Assembly (NCBI RefSeq): GCF_000337035.1
Contig: NZ_AOJL01000036.1
Span: 27,833-91,832 of the forward strand
Length of the DNA stretch: 64,000 bases
Reading direction: 5' to 3'
From: Halorubrum coriense DSM 10284
GTDB taxonomy: Archaea; Halobacteriota; Halobacteria; Halobacteriales; Haloferacaceae
The notes under the pieces are model-generated. The model was not told where the DNA came from. It saw only the letters and a list, made by a program, of their open reading frames with translations, and searched no databases. Below are positions 1-8,255 of this stretch, piece by piece. The position numbers and the translations under genes were made by a program. Each line of letters starts with the position of its first letter. The first letter of the stretch is position 1.

Positions 1-1180
1 TCTCCATCGGCGGGAGCGTCGTCGGACGGGCGAGGTAGCCCTCGATCCCGGCCCGGTGGCCGGCCCCGACGACGGCGACCACGTCGTGTCCGGCCTCGCG
101 GAGCGCGACGAGTCGGTGGGCGATGAACGCGTCGCGCTCGTCGATGAGCGCCTCCGCGCCGCCCGGGGAGAACTGCCGGAACTCCTCCATCATCATCGAC
201 ACCACGTCGGTGTCGGTGAGGTCGGCCTCGTCGAGCTCCGCGATCCCGCCGGCCTCGGTCTCCGGCTCGCCGCCGGCGAGCGCGCCGACCGCGACCGCGA
301 GGACCGCGCCGACGACCAGTCCGAGCCCGATACCGATCCCGAAGCCGCCGATCGCCGCCACCGGGAAGCCGCCGAGGTACGTCGACACGGGCCCGTTCGC
401 GACCCCGGTGATCCCGGCGGCGATGCCGGCGGCGAGCCCGGTGCCGACCCCGGCGTAGAGTCGCTGGTCCGGCGAGAGCGCGAGCGCGCTGACCTGGTCG
501 ACGACGATGCCGACGACGAGCGCGACGAGGACTCCCGCGGCGACGCTCGTCAGCACGGCGTCGGTGATCCCGACCGCGCCGCCGAAGAGGCCGATCGCCG
601 GGCCGGCGAGGATCCCGACGATGAGCCCGCCGACCACGCCGGCGACCCGCGGGTCGCTGACGCCGAACGCGAGCCCGCCGACGAGCCTGAGCTTCTCCGT
701 GACCGTCATGCGGGCCCAGAAGCGCTGGATCGTGGTCTGGATGTCGCGGTCGACGAGGGCGACGTCGATGCCGAGCGACTCGGCGAGGTCGACGGCGGCT
801 TTCATGTCCGCCCCCGGCTCGATGTCGAAGCGCTCGCCGAGCTGCGTCTGGACGTACGAGAGCATCCAGTACGCCAGGAACTGGAACACGGTGTTCCCCC
901 TGAGCAGGTCGCCGGCGTCGAGGTCGTCGGGCGTCTCGCCGTTCATCTGGCGGTAGCGGCCCTCGTCGAGTTCGACGGCGACGACGTCGGGGCGCTCCCG
1001 CTCGATCGTCTCCTCGACCTCGTCGACGGAGCGCTCCGACACGTGTGCGGTCCCGACGACCGTGACGCTCCCCTCGCCGGCGGCGGCGCGCGGCTCCCGG
1101 TCGAGGTCGCCGCCGTCGGTCCGCGAGGGTCCGTCGGTCGACGGGGACGCCTCGTCGCGCCCCCGTGACGTCTCTGTCAT
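1..1180 (-). CDS. TraB/PrgY family membrane protein, 3' end cut off by the window
   Basis: The gene starts at an ATG ending at 1180 and runs off the left edge, so the C-terminus is missing. A TraB domain follows a short acidic leader. It shows the GTAHVS motif, then an ERPDVVAVELDEGRY segment, and near the window edge VVGAGHRAGIEGYL, which is close to the family's usual end. The second half contains several glycine- and alanine-rich hydrophobic segments, so the protein is probably anchored in the membrane. TraB/PrgY relatives in bacteria dampen peptide pheromone signalling; the archaeal role is unknown. It is transcribed away from the membrane-bound regulator at 1304, and the two share a promoter gap of about 120 bases. 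Confidence 0.85.
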   Translation of the reverse strand, partial: MTETSRGRDEASPSTDGPSRTDGGDLDREPRAAAGEGSVTVVGTAHVSERSVDEVEETIERERPDVVAVELDEGRYRQMNGETPDDLDAGDLLRGNTVFQFLAYWMLSYVQTQLGERFDIEPGADMKAAVDLAESLGIDVALVDRDIQTTIQRFWARMTVTEKLRLVGGLAFGVSDPRVAGVVGGLIVGILAGPAIGLFGGAVGITDAVLTSVAAGVLVALVVGIVVDQVSALALSPDQRLYAGVGTGLAAGIAAGITGVANGPVSTYLGGFPVAAIGGFGIGIGLGLVVGAVLAVAVGALAGGEPETEAGGIAELDEADLTDTDVVSMMMEEFRQFSPGGAEALIDERDAFIAHRLVALREAGHDVVAVVGAGHRAGIEGYLARPTTLPPME

Positions 1181-1303
1181 CACCCGTCGTACTCGGCCAC
1201 CGCGTTTAGGGTTTGTGCGTCGGTCCCGGCTCCCTCCCGCGGGGCGACGAACCGTCCCCAACGATCCAACAGGTTTGTATCCTCACGCTTCACACGGTAC
1301 CGT

Positions 1304-1984
1304 ATGTCCCGGCTGTTGCCCTCCTTGCCGGACGCGTCCCCCGAGGAGCGCGAGCCGCGGGTCGTCGGCGTGGACGACGACGAGGCCGACGACCTCATCG
1401 CCGCCCTCGGCTCGGAGACCGCGCGGACGATCCTCTCGACGCTCCACGACCGACCGGCCACCAAGTCGGAACTCGCCGAGGAGGTCGACACCTCGCTCCA
1501 GAACGTCCAGTATCACCTCTCGCGGCTCGACGAGGCCGACCTCGTCGACGTCGTCGACACCGCCTACTCCGAGAAGGGCCGCGAGATGGACGTGTACGCC
1601 GCCGCGGACGAGCCGCTCGTGCTGTTCTCGGGCGGCTCCGAGGAGCCGACCGGACTCAAGACGGCGCTCATGCGTCTGCTCGGCGGCTACGGGCTGATCG
1701 GCCTCGCGGCGGTCGCGGCGCAACGCCTCCTCGCGGTCGGCTCGCTCGCCGACCCGCGCTCCGGCGGCGGCGACGCGGGGACGGCCACCACCGACGGGCC
1801 GACGATAGAGAGCGCCCCGGACCAGAACGCCGCCGCCGACGGCGCGGACGGGGCGGTCGAACTCGTCGGCGACCCGCTCGCTGAGTACGCCGTCTCGCTC
1901 GTCGAACCGGGCGTCGTCTTCTTCGTCGCCGCCGCGCTCGTGTTCACGCTGGCGTGGGCGTACTGGTACCGCGCGTCGAACTAG
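1304..1984 (+). CDS. Winged-helix (ArsR-like) regulator with membrane-spanning C-terminus
   Basis: The protein has 226 residues. Residues about 25-95 form a winged-helix DNA-binding domain (ALGSETARTILSTL, then SELAEEVDTSLQNVQYHLSRL as the recognition region). After it come a hydrophobic segment near 125-145 (LLGGYGLIGLAAVAAQ), an acidic low-complexity spacer and a second hydrophobic helix near 203-222. The layout is that of a one-component regulator tethered to the membrane, a common haloarchaeal design. The signal sensed cannot be read from the sequence. It is divergent from the TraB gene, so that gene is a plausible target. The start is supported by a short upstream gap and the immediate acidic N-terminus. 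Confidence 0.85.
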   Translation: MSRLLPSLPDASPEEREPRVVGVDDDEADDLIAALGSETARTILSTLHDRPATKSELAEEVDTSLQNVQYHLSRLDEADLVDVVDTAYSEKGREMDVYAAADEPLVLFSGGSEEPTGLKTALMRLLGGYGLIGLAAVAAQRLLAVGSLADPRSGGGDAGTATTDGPTIESAPDQNAAADGADGAVELVGDPLAEYAVSLVEPGVVFFVAAALVFTLAWAYWYRASN

Positions 1985-2070
1985 CAAGCGCCGGGGGGGG
2001 GCGGGCGCGACCCGAGCGGAACGGCCCGCGCGTGGGACAGCTATTCAAGCCGCCGTCACCACGTTCACGT

Positions 2071-2529
2071 ATGGAACACGAGGCCGAGGTCGTCGGGGTC
2101 GGGGCGGGCTCTGCGCCGAGCGGCGACGTCCCGGCGGTGATCCTGTCCGCGCGCGGCGAGTACGTGCCGATCTTCGTCAGCGGCGACCAGGCCCGTTCGA
2201 TCGGGATGGCGCTGGAGGGCGAACCGTTCGACCGACCGCTCACCCACGACCTGCTCGTGAGTATCCTCACCGAGTTCGGCGGGGCCATCGACCGCGTCCG
2301 CGTCGACGACCTCCACGACGGCACCTTCTACGCCAAGGTCGACGCCGAGCGCTACGACGACGGCGAGCCGGAGGGATTCGTCTTCGACGCCCGCCCCTCG
2401 GACGCGCTCGCGCTCGCGGTGCGCGTCGACTGCCCGATCGTCGTCACCGACGAGGTGGTCGACGAGGCGGGCCGACCGCCGGACTCCGTCCGGTTCGGCG
2501 AAGACGACGACCGGTCCGGAGGGCGCTGA
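2071..2529 (+). CDS. Bifunctional nuclease (BFN, DUF151) domain protein
   Basis: The protein has 152 residues from the ATG at 2071. An upstream in-frame extension exists, but it is arginine-rich and overlaps the previous gene. The family signature DARPSDALALAVR lies near residues 108-120 and is followed by the CPIVVTDEVVDEAG segment. The BFN fold was described as a DNase/RNase in plants and occurs as a stand-alone domain in many bacteria and archaea. Its biological role in haloarchaea is not settled. The gene stands alone between a regulator and a thioesterase, each about 90 bases away. Confidence 0.85.
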   Translation: MEHEAEVVGVGAGSAPSGDVPAVILSARGEYVPIFVSGDQARSIGMALEGEPFDRPLTHDLLVSILTEFGGAIDRVRVDDLHDGTFYAKVDAERYDDGEPEGFVFDARPSDALALAVRVDCPIVVTDEVVDEAGRPPDSVRFGEDDDRSGGR

Positions 2530-2616
2530 GGCCGCTCCGCGCCGGCGGCGACAGCTCCGTCCCCCGCGCCGCCGACGAAGCCCGCCGTTCAAGTCGTCGC
2601 ACCTCTCACGACGGGC

Positions 2617-3099
2617 ATGGACGAGACGGCCACGCTCGCCTCCTCGCACACCGAGATGACGGAGATGTTGCTGCCGAACGATACGAACAACCTCGGTCGC
2701 GCGCTCGGGGGTGCCGTGTTACACTGGATGGACATCTGCGGCGCGATCGCCGGCATGCGGTTCTCGAACCGACAGGTGGTCACCGCCTCGATGGACCACG
2801 TCGACTTCATCGCGCCGATCGAGATGGGCGAGGTCGCCATCATCGAGGGGTACGTGTTCAACACCGGGCGGACGAGCGTCGACGTGAAGGTCGACGTGCG
2901 CGCGGAGAACCCCCGCACGGACGAGACGCGCCGGACGACGACCTCTTACTTCACCTTCGTCGCGCTCGACGACGCCGGTCGCCCGACGCCGGTCCCCGAC
3001 CTGGAGTGCCCGACCGAGGACGAGGCGGCGCTCCGCGACGACGCCATGGAGGGACGGGAGGAACAGCTGCGGCAGGTCGTCGACCGCTACGACCTCTGA
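2617..3099 (+). CDS. Hotdog-fold acyl-CoA thioesterase (YciA/ACOT type)
   Basis: This 160-residue protein matches the single-hotdog acyl-CoA hydrolase family. The PNDTNNLGRALGGAVLHWMD segment near residues 20-39 carries the usual active-site Asn/Asp pair. The long-helix and strand region that follows includes DHVDFIAPIEMGE and NTGRTSVDVKV. It would hydrolyse acyl-CoA thioesters in the cytosol, presumably to recycle CoA or protect against toxic acyl-CoAs. Substrate chain length cannot be predicted. The C-terminal 35 residues are acidic and beyond the core fold. No operon partner is visible; the next gene converges. Confidence 0.9.
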   Translation: MDETATLASSHTEMTEMLLPNDTNNLGRALGGAVLHWMDICGAIAGMRFSNRQVVTASMDHVDFIAPIEMGEVAIIEGYVFNTGRTSVDVKVDVRAENPRTDETRRTTTSYFTFVALDDAGRPTPVPDLECPTEDEAALRDDAMEGREEQLRQVVDRYDL

Positions 3100-3115
3100 G
3101 CGGAGCGTCGGCGAC

Positions 3116-3619
3116 TCACCCGTCGGACCCGGAGACGACCTCGACGACGGCGTCCCGGTCGCCCGACGCCGCGACCGCCGCCTCGTGCGCCGCCAGCGCG
3201 CGCTCCGCGAGCGAGGTGAGCGCGTCGTCGGGGTCGCCGTCGCCCCCGTACCGGCCCCCGCCTGCGAGGTGGCTCGGGCAGTCGCAGTCGGACGCGCCGA
3301 ACCGGTCGACCGGCCCCGCGGGCAGGCGCTGTGCGACCTGACACTCGACGTCGACGCCCGCGCTCCGCACGACGCGATCGATCCGCGCCGCCGGGTGGCC
3401 GAGCAGGGAGTCGACGTGCCAGTGGCGGACGTCGTGGTCGCCGCGCGCGGTCCGGCGGTGTCTGTCGACCCGGGCGAAGCCGCCCGCGCCCAGCGCACTC
3501 CCCGTGTACGCGTACGCGCCGGCCGGGAGGCGGTGCTCGCCGAGCGCGCCGGCCGACAGCGTCGCGTCGGCCGCGAGGTCGACGACGAGGGTGTAGCTGC
3601 CGCCGACGGCGTCGCTCAT
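3116..3619 (-). CDS. DUF123 (GIY-YIG-like) protein
   Basis: The protein has 167 residues. Features of the DUF123 family, a GIY-YIG-related fold, are visible: GSYTLVVDL at the N-terminus, AGAYAYTGSALG, the HWHVDSLL segment near the middle, and a cysteine/histidine group DCDCPSHL near residues 112-119. In some genomes this domain is fused to endonuclease III, which suggests a link to DNA repair, but the activity of free-standing versions is not established. It converges with the thioesterase with 16 bases between the stops, and lies 37 bases downstream of the DCC protein on the same strand, so the two may be cotranscribed. Confidence 0.8.
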   Translation of the reverse strand: MSDAVGGSYTLVVDLAADATLSAGALGEHRLPAGAYAYTGSALGAGGFARVDRHRRTARGDHDVRHWHVDSLLGHPAARIDRVVRSAGVDVECQVAQRLPAGPVDRFGASDCDCPSHLAGGGRYGGDGDPDDALTSLAERALAAHEAAVAASGDRDAVVEVVSGSDG

Positions 3620-3656
3620 CGATCGACCCCGCAGACGGAGTCTGCGGCGACCTCGA

Positions 3657-4100
3657 TCACGACAGCGCGGTCGGCGCTTCGGCGGCGGCCGACCGGAGCG
3701 AGCCGACCAAGTCGCCGGCGTCGTCGTCGAGCCGGTAGGTGTCGTGGACGTCCGCCGGGTCGCGGCCGCGGCCCGACAGCGCCCCGACGACGTCGGCGAT
3801 CCGGTCGTAGTTGTCGCGGACGAGCCCGCCGACGATCCCGGGCGTCCCGGCGCGGTTCGCCAGCTCTTCGGCGGCCGACCGCCCGGCGTACACCCGCCGC
3901 TCGGCGGGATCGACGAGCACCATCGCGAACGGGCGCGAGCCGAACTGGGCGTCGAGGAACGGGCCGACCGGGTCGGCCTCCCACGGGACCGCGACGACGC
4001 CGTCGAGCCGCCGGAGCGCGACCGCCGCGACCGAGCAGTACGGGCAGTCGCCGTCGAAGATCAACACCGGAGCCGCCGCGCCGTCCGGATCGGTAGACAT
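3657..4100 (-). CDS. DCC-family (DUF393) thiol-disulfide oxidoreductase-like protein
   Basis: This small protein opens with LIFDGDCPYCSVAA, the DxxCxxC motif that defines the DCC family. The family is thioredoxin-related and predicted to have thiol redox activity. The middle (RPFAMVLVDPAERRVYAGRSAAEEL) also fits. I chose the ATG at 4100 because a CTTAAG box at about 4121-4126 would place a leaderless transcript start there; an ATG two codons upstream (4106) is equally open. The natural partner is unknown. It probably shares a transcript with the DUF123 gene downstream. Confidence 0.82.
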   Translation of the reverse strand: MSTDPDGAAAPVLIFDGDCPYCSVAAVALRRLDGVVAVPWEADPVGPFLDAQFGSRPFAMVLVDPAERRVYAGRSAAEELANRAGTPGIVGGLVRDNYDRIADVVGALSGRGRDPADVHDTYRLDDDAGDLVGSLRSAAAEAPTALS

Positions 4101-4178
4101 AGCCATAGATACGAACTCGACCGGCTTAAGCGGCCGGCCGAACGGGCCGAATCGGTGGACGCGACGGGGCGAGCCCGC

Positions 4179-4463
4179 TCAGTGCGAGTGGCCGAGCGCG
4201 TCTTCGAGCGACTGCCCGAACCGCTCCTCGAACAGCTCCGCGGCCGTCTCGTTCATCTCCGCGATGTCCTCGGGCACGTCGCCCTCGCTGTGGTGGACGA
4301 TCACGTGCGCCTGCTGGGCCATCGCCTGGACGACGACGTCGGAGACGACGGCGGTCGCGGGCTCGCCCTGCTCGCTGAGCACGTCGACGAGGCCGGCGGG
4401 CAGTTCGAACGACTCTTCGTCACCGTCGGGGCCGGTGACCGTGTAGGTCTCGGTGTCTCCCAT
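4179..4463 (-). CDS. Small conserved haloarchaeal protein of unknown function
   Basis: From the ATG at 4463 the product has 94 residues. It is acidic and without hydrophobic segments, so it should be cytosolic. The first third reads like a beta-rich TYTVTGPDGDEESFELP start, followed by helices (GLVDVLSEQGEPATAVVSDVV), and it ends in GHSH. I do not recognise a characterised family, though proteins of this size and style recur in haloarchaea. It sits between the DCC gene and znuB on the same strand with about 80 bases on each side, so cotranscription with the metal transporter is possible but unproven. Confidence 0.65.
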   Translation of the reverse strand: MGDTETYTVTGPDGDEESFELPAGLVDVLSEQGEPATAVVSDVVVQAMAQQAHVIVHHSEGDVPEDIAEMNETAAELFEERFGQSLEDALGHSH

Positions 4464-4547
4464 AGCGGTCAGTCGCGGCCGCGACATAAGGGTCTGTGGA
4501 AACCGGACGCGAGCCGGGCCACGAGCCGGAACGCGCAGCGGCTCGGC

Positions 4548-5624
4548 TCACCCGTGCGCCGAGATGGCCTTTATCGAGGAGCCGGAGCCGACGATGGTCG
4601 CGAGGTACACCGCGATGGCCGTGACGACGATCGAGCCCCCGGACGGGAGGCCGAGTCCGATCGAGACGGCGAAGCCGCCGATCACCGACAGCTGGCCGAA
4701 GATCACCGCGAGGTACATCGTCTCGCGGAAGCTCCGCGCGACCTGCGAGGCGGCCGCGACGGGGACGACCAGCATCGCGGCGACGAGGATGACGCCGAGG
4801 ACCTGCATCGCGCCGACGACGACGACCGCGGTCAACACCACGAGCAGGGTGTTGTAGCCGGTGACGTTCAGCTGCGCGACCCGCGCGGCCTGCTCGTCGA
4901 AGGTGATGAAGAGGAGCTGCTTGTACGTCAGCGCCACGGCCGCGACGACGACGATCGACAGCGCTCCCATCAGGCGCGCGCCGTCCGGCGTGACCACCGC
5001 GAGGTTGCCGAACAGGTACCCCTGAATGTTGACGCCGGTGAGCCCGTCGCCGTAGCTGATGATCAGGGTCCCGACCGCGAAGCTCCCGCTGAGCATGATC
5101 GCGATGGGGACGTCGCCGTAGGCGTCGGTCCGCTCCGTGAGCCACTGGACCCCGAGCGCCCCGAGGATGCCGACCGCGAGCGCCACGAGCAGCAGCGAGC
5201 CGTTCCACCCCGTCGAGGAGGTGACGAGGATGCCGACCGCCACCCCGGCGAACGCGGTGTGGGCGAGCGTCTCGCCGATCAGCGCCATCTCGCGGTGAAC
5301 GAGGAAGGAGCCGACGAGCGGCGCGACCACGCCGACGAGCACGCCCACCGCCATCGACTGCCACATGATCGGGTGTCGGAAGACGTTCGTCCCGAACGCG
5401 GCGTCCATCGCGCGCCCGACCGAGCGGAACGCGGCGTACAGCTCGCTCGCCACCGGGAGGTCCTGCGCCCAGTAGAGGAGGAGGAACGAGAGCATGACCG
5501 CCGCGACGACGCCGGTGAGGCCGATCCCGGCGAGCTCCGCGGTCCGGCGGAGCCCGCGCCCCCGGCCGACGCGGTCCGAGCGCGGGCGGCCCCTGTCGTC
5601 GTCGGTCGGGGTGTCTCCGCTCAT
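4548..5624 (-). CDS. znuB: Metal ABC transporter permease (ZnuB/MntB type)
   Basis: The protein has 358 residues, starting at an ATG that overlaps the stop of znuC (ATGA). After an acidic N-terminus with many arginines comes a membrane protein with about eight or nine hydrophobic helices. It includes the ABC-3 permease hallmarks VAPLVGSFLVHREMALIGE and LGVILVAAMLVVPVAAA. It forms the channel for Zn2+ or Mn2+ uptake with ZnuC and ZnuA. The overlap with znuC shows translational coupling. Metal specificity cannot be decided by sequence alone; the His-rich binding protein favours zinc. Confidence 0.92.
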   Translation of the reverse strand: MSGDTPTDDDRGRPRSDRVGRGRGLRRTAELAGIGLTGVVAAVMLSFLLLYWAQDLPVASELYAAFRSVGRAMDAAFGTNVFRHPIMWQSMAVGVLVGVVAPLVGSFLVHREMALIGETLAHTAFAGVAVGILVTSSTGWNGSLLLVALAVGILGALGVQWLTERTDAYGDVPIAIMLSGSFAVGTLIISYGDGLTGVNIQGYLFGNLAVVTPDGARLMGALSIVVVAAVALTYKQLLFITFDEQAARVAQLNVTGYNTLLVVLTAVVVVGAMQVLGVILVAAMLVVPVAAASQVARSFRETMYLAVIFGQLSVIGGFAVSIGLGLPSGGSIVVTAIAVYLATIVGSGSSIKAISAHG

Positions 5625-6364
5625 CAGTGGTGGTGGTGGACGACCTGTCCGGTCGCGCCGTACGCCTCCCCGAGGGCGTCGCTCTCGACGAACGACTCCG
5701 TGTCCCCGTGGTGGTACAGCTCCGTGTTGATACAGGCGATGCGGTTCGCGCGGTCGGTGACGACGCCGATGTCGTGTTCGATGAGGATGACCGTGATCCC
5801 GTCGTCGTTGAGCTCGTCGAGGAGCGCGTAGAACGCGTCGCGGGACTCGGCGTCGACGCCGACCGTCGGCTCGTCGAGCGCCAGCAGGTCCGCGTCGCTC
5901 GCGAGGGCTCGCGCGATGTACGCCCGCTGTTTCTGTCCGCCCGACAGCTCCGAGACGAGGCGGTCGGCGAGGTCGCCGATCCCGACGGTCTCGACGGCGT
6001 CGGCGACGGCGGCGCGGTCGGCCTCGGAGAGCCGTCCCCGCCCGGCGTGCGCGAACCGGCCCATCGTGACGCACTCGCGGACGGTGACGGGCATCGCGCC
6101 GCCGCGGCTCGTCGCCTTCTGCGAGACGTAGCCGATCCGCCCGCCGTCGTCGAACTCGTCGACCGGCCGGCCGAACAGCTCGACGGAGCCCGCGTCGGGC
6201 TCGTGGAGGCCGAGCATGAGGTGGAGCAGCGTGGTCTTCCCGGAGCCGTTCGGTCCGACGAGCCCGAGGAAGTCCCCTTCCTCGACCGTGAGAGAGACGT
6301 CGCTCACGGCGACGGTGTCGCCGTAGGAGAACGTCACGCCGTCGAGGTCGACGATTGCGGTCAC
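5624..6364 (-). CDS. znuC: Metal ABC transporter ATPase (ZnuC type)
   Basis: The protein has 246 residues with all ABC motifs: Walker A GPNGSGKTT near residue 36, Q-loop YVSQKAT, signature LSGGQKQRAYIARAL, Walker B LLALDEPTVG, and the H-loop in LIEHDIG. It energises metal uptake through ZnuB at the cytoplasmic face. The protein ends in four histidines (QVVHHHH), an unusual tail that could bind zinc. Its stop overlaps the znuB start by one base, and znuA lies about 100 bases upstream, so the order is znuA-znuC-znuB. Confidence 0.93.
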   Translation of the reverse strand: MTAIVDLDGVTFSYGDTVAVSDVSLTVEEGDFLGLVGPNGSGKTTLLHLMLGLHEPDAGSVELFGRPVDEFDDGGRIGYVSQKATSRGGAMPVTVRECVTMGRFAHAGRGRLSEADRAAVADAVETVGIGDLADRLVSELSGGQKQRAYIARALASDADLLALDEPTVGVDAESRDAFYALLDELNDDGITVILIEHDIGVVTDRANRIACINTELYHHGDTESFVESDALGEAYGATGQVVHHHH

Positions 6365-6464
6365 TGCGTGTGCCTCACTTGGACCGGCCGCACGTTTAGC
6401 TCTTTTACTCCGCCGTCGCGCCGACGCTCCCCCGCCCCGGCGGGCGGTGCGGTGGCCGACGCCG

Positions 6465-7511
6465 TCACTGTGCGTCGAACGCGCGCTCGAAGGCGGGGAC
6501 GTTGACCTCGGTCATCTGCTCGAGGTAGCCGTAGCCGGCGTCGTTCCACTCGCGGGTCGTCCCCCCGGCCGGCGAGACGGGGACCGCCTCCGTCGCGCCG
6601 CTGTTATCGACGATCGACTCGGCGAGCCGCGGCGACTGGAAGCGGTCGTACAGCACGACATCGATCCCCTCCGAGTCGACGAGGTCGATCGTGTCGGCGA
6701 TCTCCGACTGCGTCGGCTCGTTCTGCGGGGAGACGCCGACCGGCGAGTGGAGCCGGAAGCCGTAGCGCGCCTCCAGGTACTGGAAGGAGTTGTGACCCGC
6801 CAGCACCGCCACGTCGCGCGCGGCGTCCTCGGCGATCGACCGGAAGGCGTCGTCGATCGCTCCCAACTCCTCGACGTACGAGTCGGCGTTGGCCGCGTAC
6901 GCCTCGGCGTTGTCCGGGTCCGCCTCGCCCAACCCGGTCGCGATCGTGTCGACCATCTCGCCCGCGAGGACCGGGTCCGTCCAGACGTGGGGGTCGTACC
7001 GGGTCCCGTCGTCGTGGTTCTCGCCGTCGTGACTCCCACCGTCGTGCGTCTCGTCGTCGTGGTCCTCGCCGTCGTGCGTCTCGCCGTCGTGGCTCTCCTC
7101 GCCGTGAGCGTGGTTCCATTCGAGCAGATCGCCTTCGAGCCCGGCGAGCACGTCGACCGTCGCGACCGTGTCGTAGTCGCTCTCGAGGGTCGCGGCCAAG
7201 TCCTGCGCCCACGAGAACTCCGGGCTGTCGAGGTAGACGAACGCGTCCGTCGCCGCGACGTCGGCCGCGAGGGTCCCGTCCGGCGTCCACCCGTGGCCGA
7301 GCTGGCCCACGTCGACCGGGTCCTCGAAGCTCGCGTTCTCGCCCGCGACCGCGTTGGCCCAGTCGTTGAGCGTGAAGAACGCGGCGTACCCGGAGTCGAA
7401 CCCCTCGGAACCGCCGCCACCGTCCCCGGCACACCCCGCCAGCGACGCCGCCGCTCCCGCGACCGCGAGTCCGGCACCGCGCCGCAGCACCGACCGCCGT
7501 GAGTGAGTCAT
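6465..7511 (-). CDS. znuA: Zinc/manganese ABC transporter substrate-binding lipoprotein with His-Asp repeat loop
   Basis: The 348-residue precursor has a twin-arginine style signal (SRRSVLRRGAG) and an LAGC lipobox with Cys27, so it is exported and lipid-anchored. The family's histidine-rich loop is made of six consecutive five-residue units, each starting HD, at residues 141-170. It is followed by YDPHVWTDP, where a conserved metal-ligand histidine sits. Further ligand regions are VAVLAGHNSFQYLE and VLYDRF. It captures zinc or manganese outside the cell and hands it to ZnuB. It is first in the znuACB operon. An AT-rich promoter lies just upstream (see 7532-7573). Confidence 0.92.
   Translation of the reverse strand: MTHSRRSVLRRGAGLAVAGAAASLAGCAGDGGGGSEGFDSGYAAFFTLNDWANAVAGENASFEDPVDVGQLGHGWTPDGTLAADVAATDAFVYLDSPEFSWAQDLAATLESDYDTVATVDVLAGLEGDLLEWNHAHGEESHDGETHDGEDHDDETHDGGSHDGENHDDGTRYDPHVWTDPVLAGEMVDTIATGLGEADPDNAEAYAANADSYVEELGAIDDAFRSIAEDAARDVAVLAGHNSFQYLEARYGFRLHSPVGVSPQNEPTQSEIADTIDLVDSEGIDVVLYDRFQSPRLAESIVDNSGATEAVPVSPAGGTTREWNDAGYGYLEQMTEVNVPAFERAFDAQ
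7002..7091 (-). repeat. Six tandem 15-base units encoding HDxxx repeats in znuA
   Basis: The coding sequence here is six uninterrupted 15-base units encoding HDGET, HDGED, HDDET, HDGGS, HDGEN and HDDGT. The array is an expansion in the metal-binding loop of ZnuA. Such loops are thought to scavenge zinc. The near-identical DNA units suggest growth by slippage, and unit number may vary between strains. Confidence 0.9.
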
Positions 7512-7531
7512 ACCGATCGCTACGACGGGTT

Positions 7532-7573
7532 ACCAGAAAAGAGTTATTATTTTACAACCCTATGTTAATAATC
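7532..7573 (-). promoter_or_regulatory. AT-rich znuA promoter with possible operator half-sites
   Basis: This is an AT-rich island in otherwise GC-rich DNA just upstream of znuA. On the minus strand it reads TTATTA, sixteen bases, then TAATAA, with a TATA-like TAAAATAATAA inside. The two hexamers form an inverted repeat around the likely TATA box. That is where a metal-responsive repressor would act. The protein involved is unknown. Confidence 0.45.
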
Positions 7574-7644
7574 TAGGCGTCGCGACCGACAGTCGGTTAA
7601 CAACGTCGAACGCGGTGCGTCGTCGGGTCCGAAGCGTCGCCGGC

Positions 7645-8130
7645 TCACTCGGTGAGGTCGACGACCGCGGCGTCCGCGAGGTCGGCGAGCCTCTCCGGGT
7701 CGACCGCGAACACCGCGCTCGGGGTTCCGGCGGCGCCGTAGACGGTGTCGTACTCGGTGAGCGTCGGGTCGAACGCCGTCGGGAGCGCGGCATCGTGAGC
7801 GATCGGCGGCACGCCGCCGATGCTCCAGCCGACGACCTCGCGGATGCGCTCCGGGTCGCCCATCTCGGCGTCGTCGGCGTCGAAGCGGTCGGCGACGGCG
7901 TCGAGGTCGAGCCGGTTCGCGCCGCTCGTGATCGCGGCGACGAGCGCTCCGTCGCGCGGGCCGCCCGAGAGCGAGACGACGATAGTCGACGCGATCGCGC
8001 CCGTCTCGCAGCCGAGCGCCTCGGCCGCGGCGGCCGCCGTCTCCGTCCCGGCCTCGAACTCGAGCACGTCGACGTCGACGCCGTACCGGTCCCCCGCCCG
8101 CTCCGCGAACTCCGCCGCGCGTGGATGCAT
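7645..8130 (-). CDS. YbaK/EbsC-type aminoacyl-tRNA deacylase
   Basis: This 161-residue single-domain protein has the YbaK/ProRS-editing fold. Diagnostic segments are GCETGAIASTIVV, DLDAVADRF, the motif VVGWSIGGVPPIAHD and the late VFAVDPERLADLADAAVVD. Family members hydrolyse mischarged aminoacyl-tRNAs such as Cys- or Ala-tRNA(Pro) in trans. It is a monocistronic gene with 133 bases to the znuA start and 125 bases to SBDS. Which mischarged tRNA it clears cannot be told from the sequence. Confidence 0.88.
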   Translation of the reverse strand: MHPRAAEFAERAGDRYGVDVDVLEFEAGTETAAAAAEALGCETGAIASTIVVSLSGGPRDGALVAAITSGANRLDLDAVADRFDADDAEMGDPERIREVVGWSIGGVPPIAHDAALPTAFDPTLTEYDTVYGAAGTPSAVFAVDPERLADLADAAVVDLTE

Positions 8131-8255
8131 GCGATACGAGGCCGCGCCTAGCCGACATCAACCTCCCGGAGGCGGTGAAACTGCGGGGCGCGGTCCCGGC
8201 TCTGATCACTCTCGGGTTGCGGTCGCGGACGCCGTCGCCCGGCCGTCCGGCCTCG

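Noticed and set aside
3744..5831. Plus-strand 695-residue open frame opposite DCC protein, znuB and znuC
   Set aside because: Arginine-, aspartate- and glycine-rich shadow of real genes on the other strand. In GC-rich DNA such long antisense frames arise by codon bias, and no domain is visible.
7002..7112. CRISPR-like periodic repeat
   Set aside because: The 15-base units lie inside znuA, keep the reading frame and have no spacers; they encode HD repeats.
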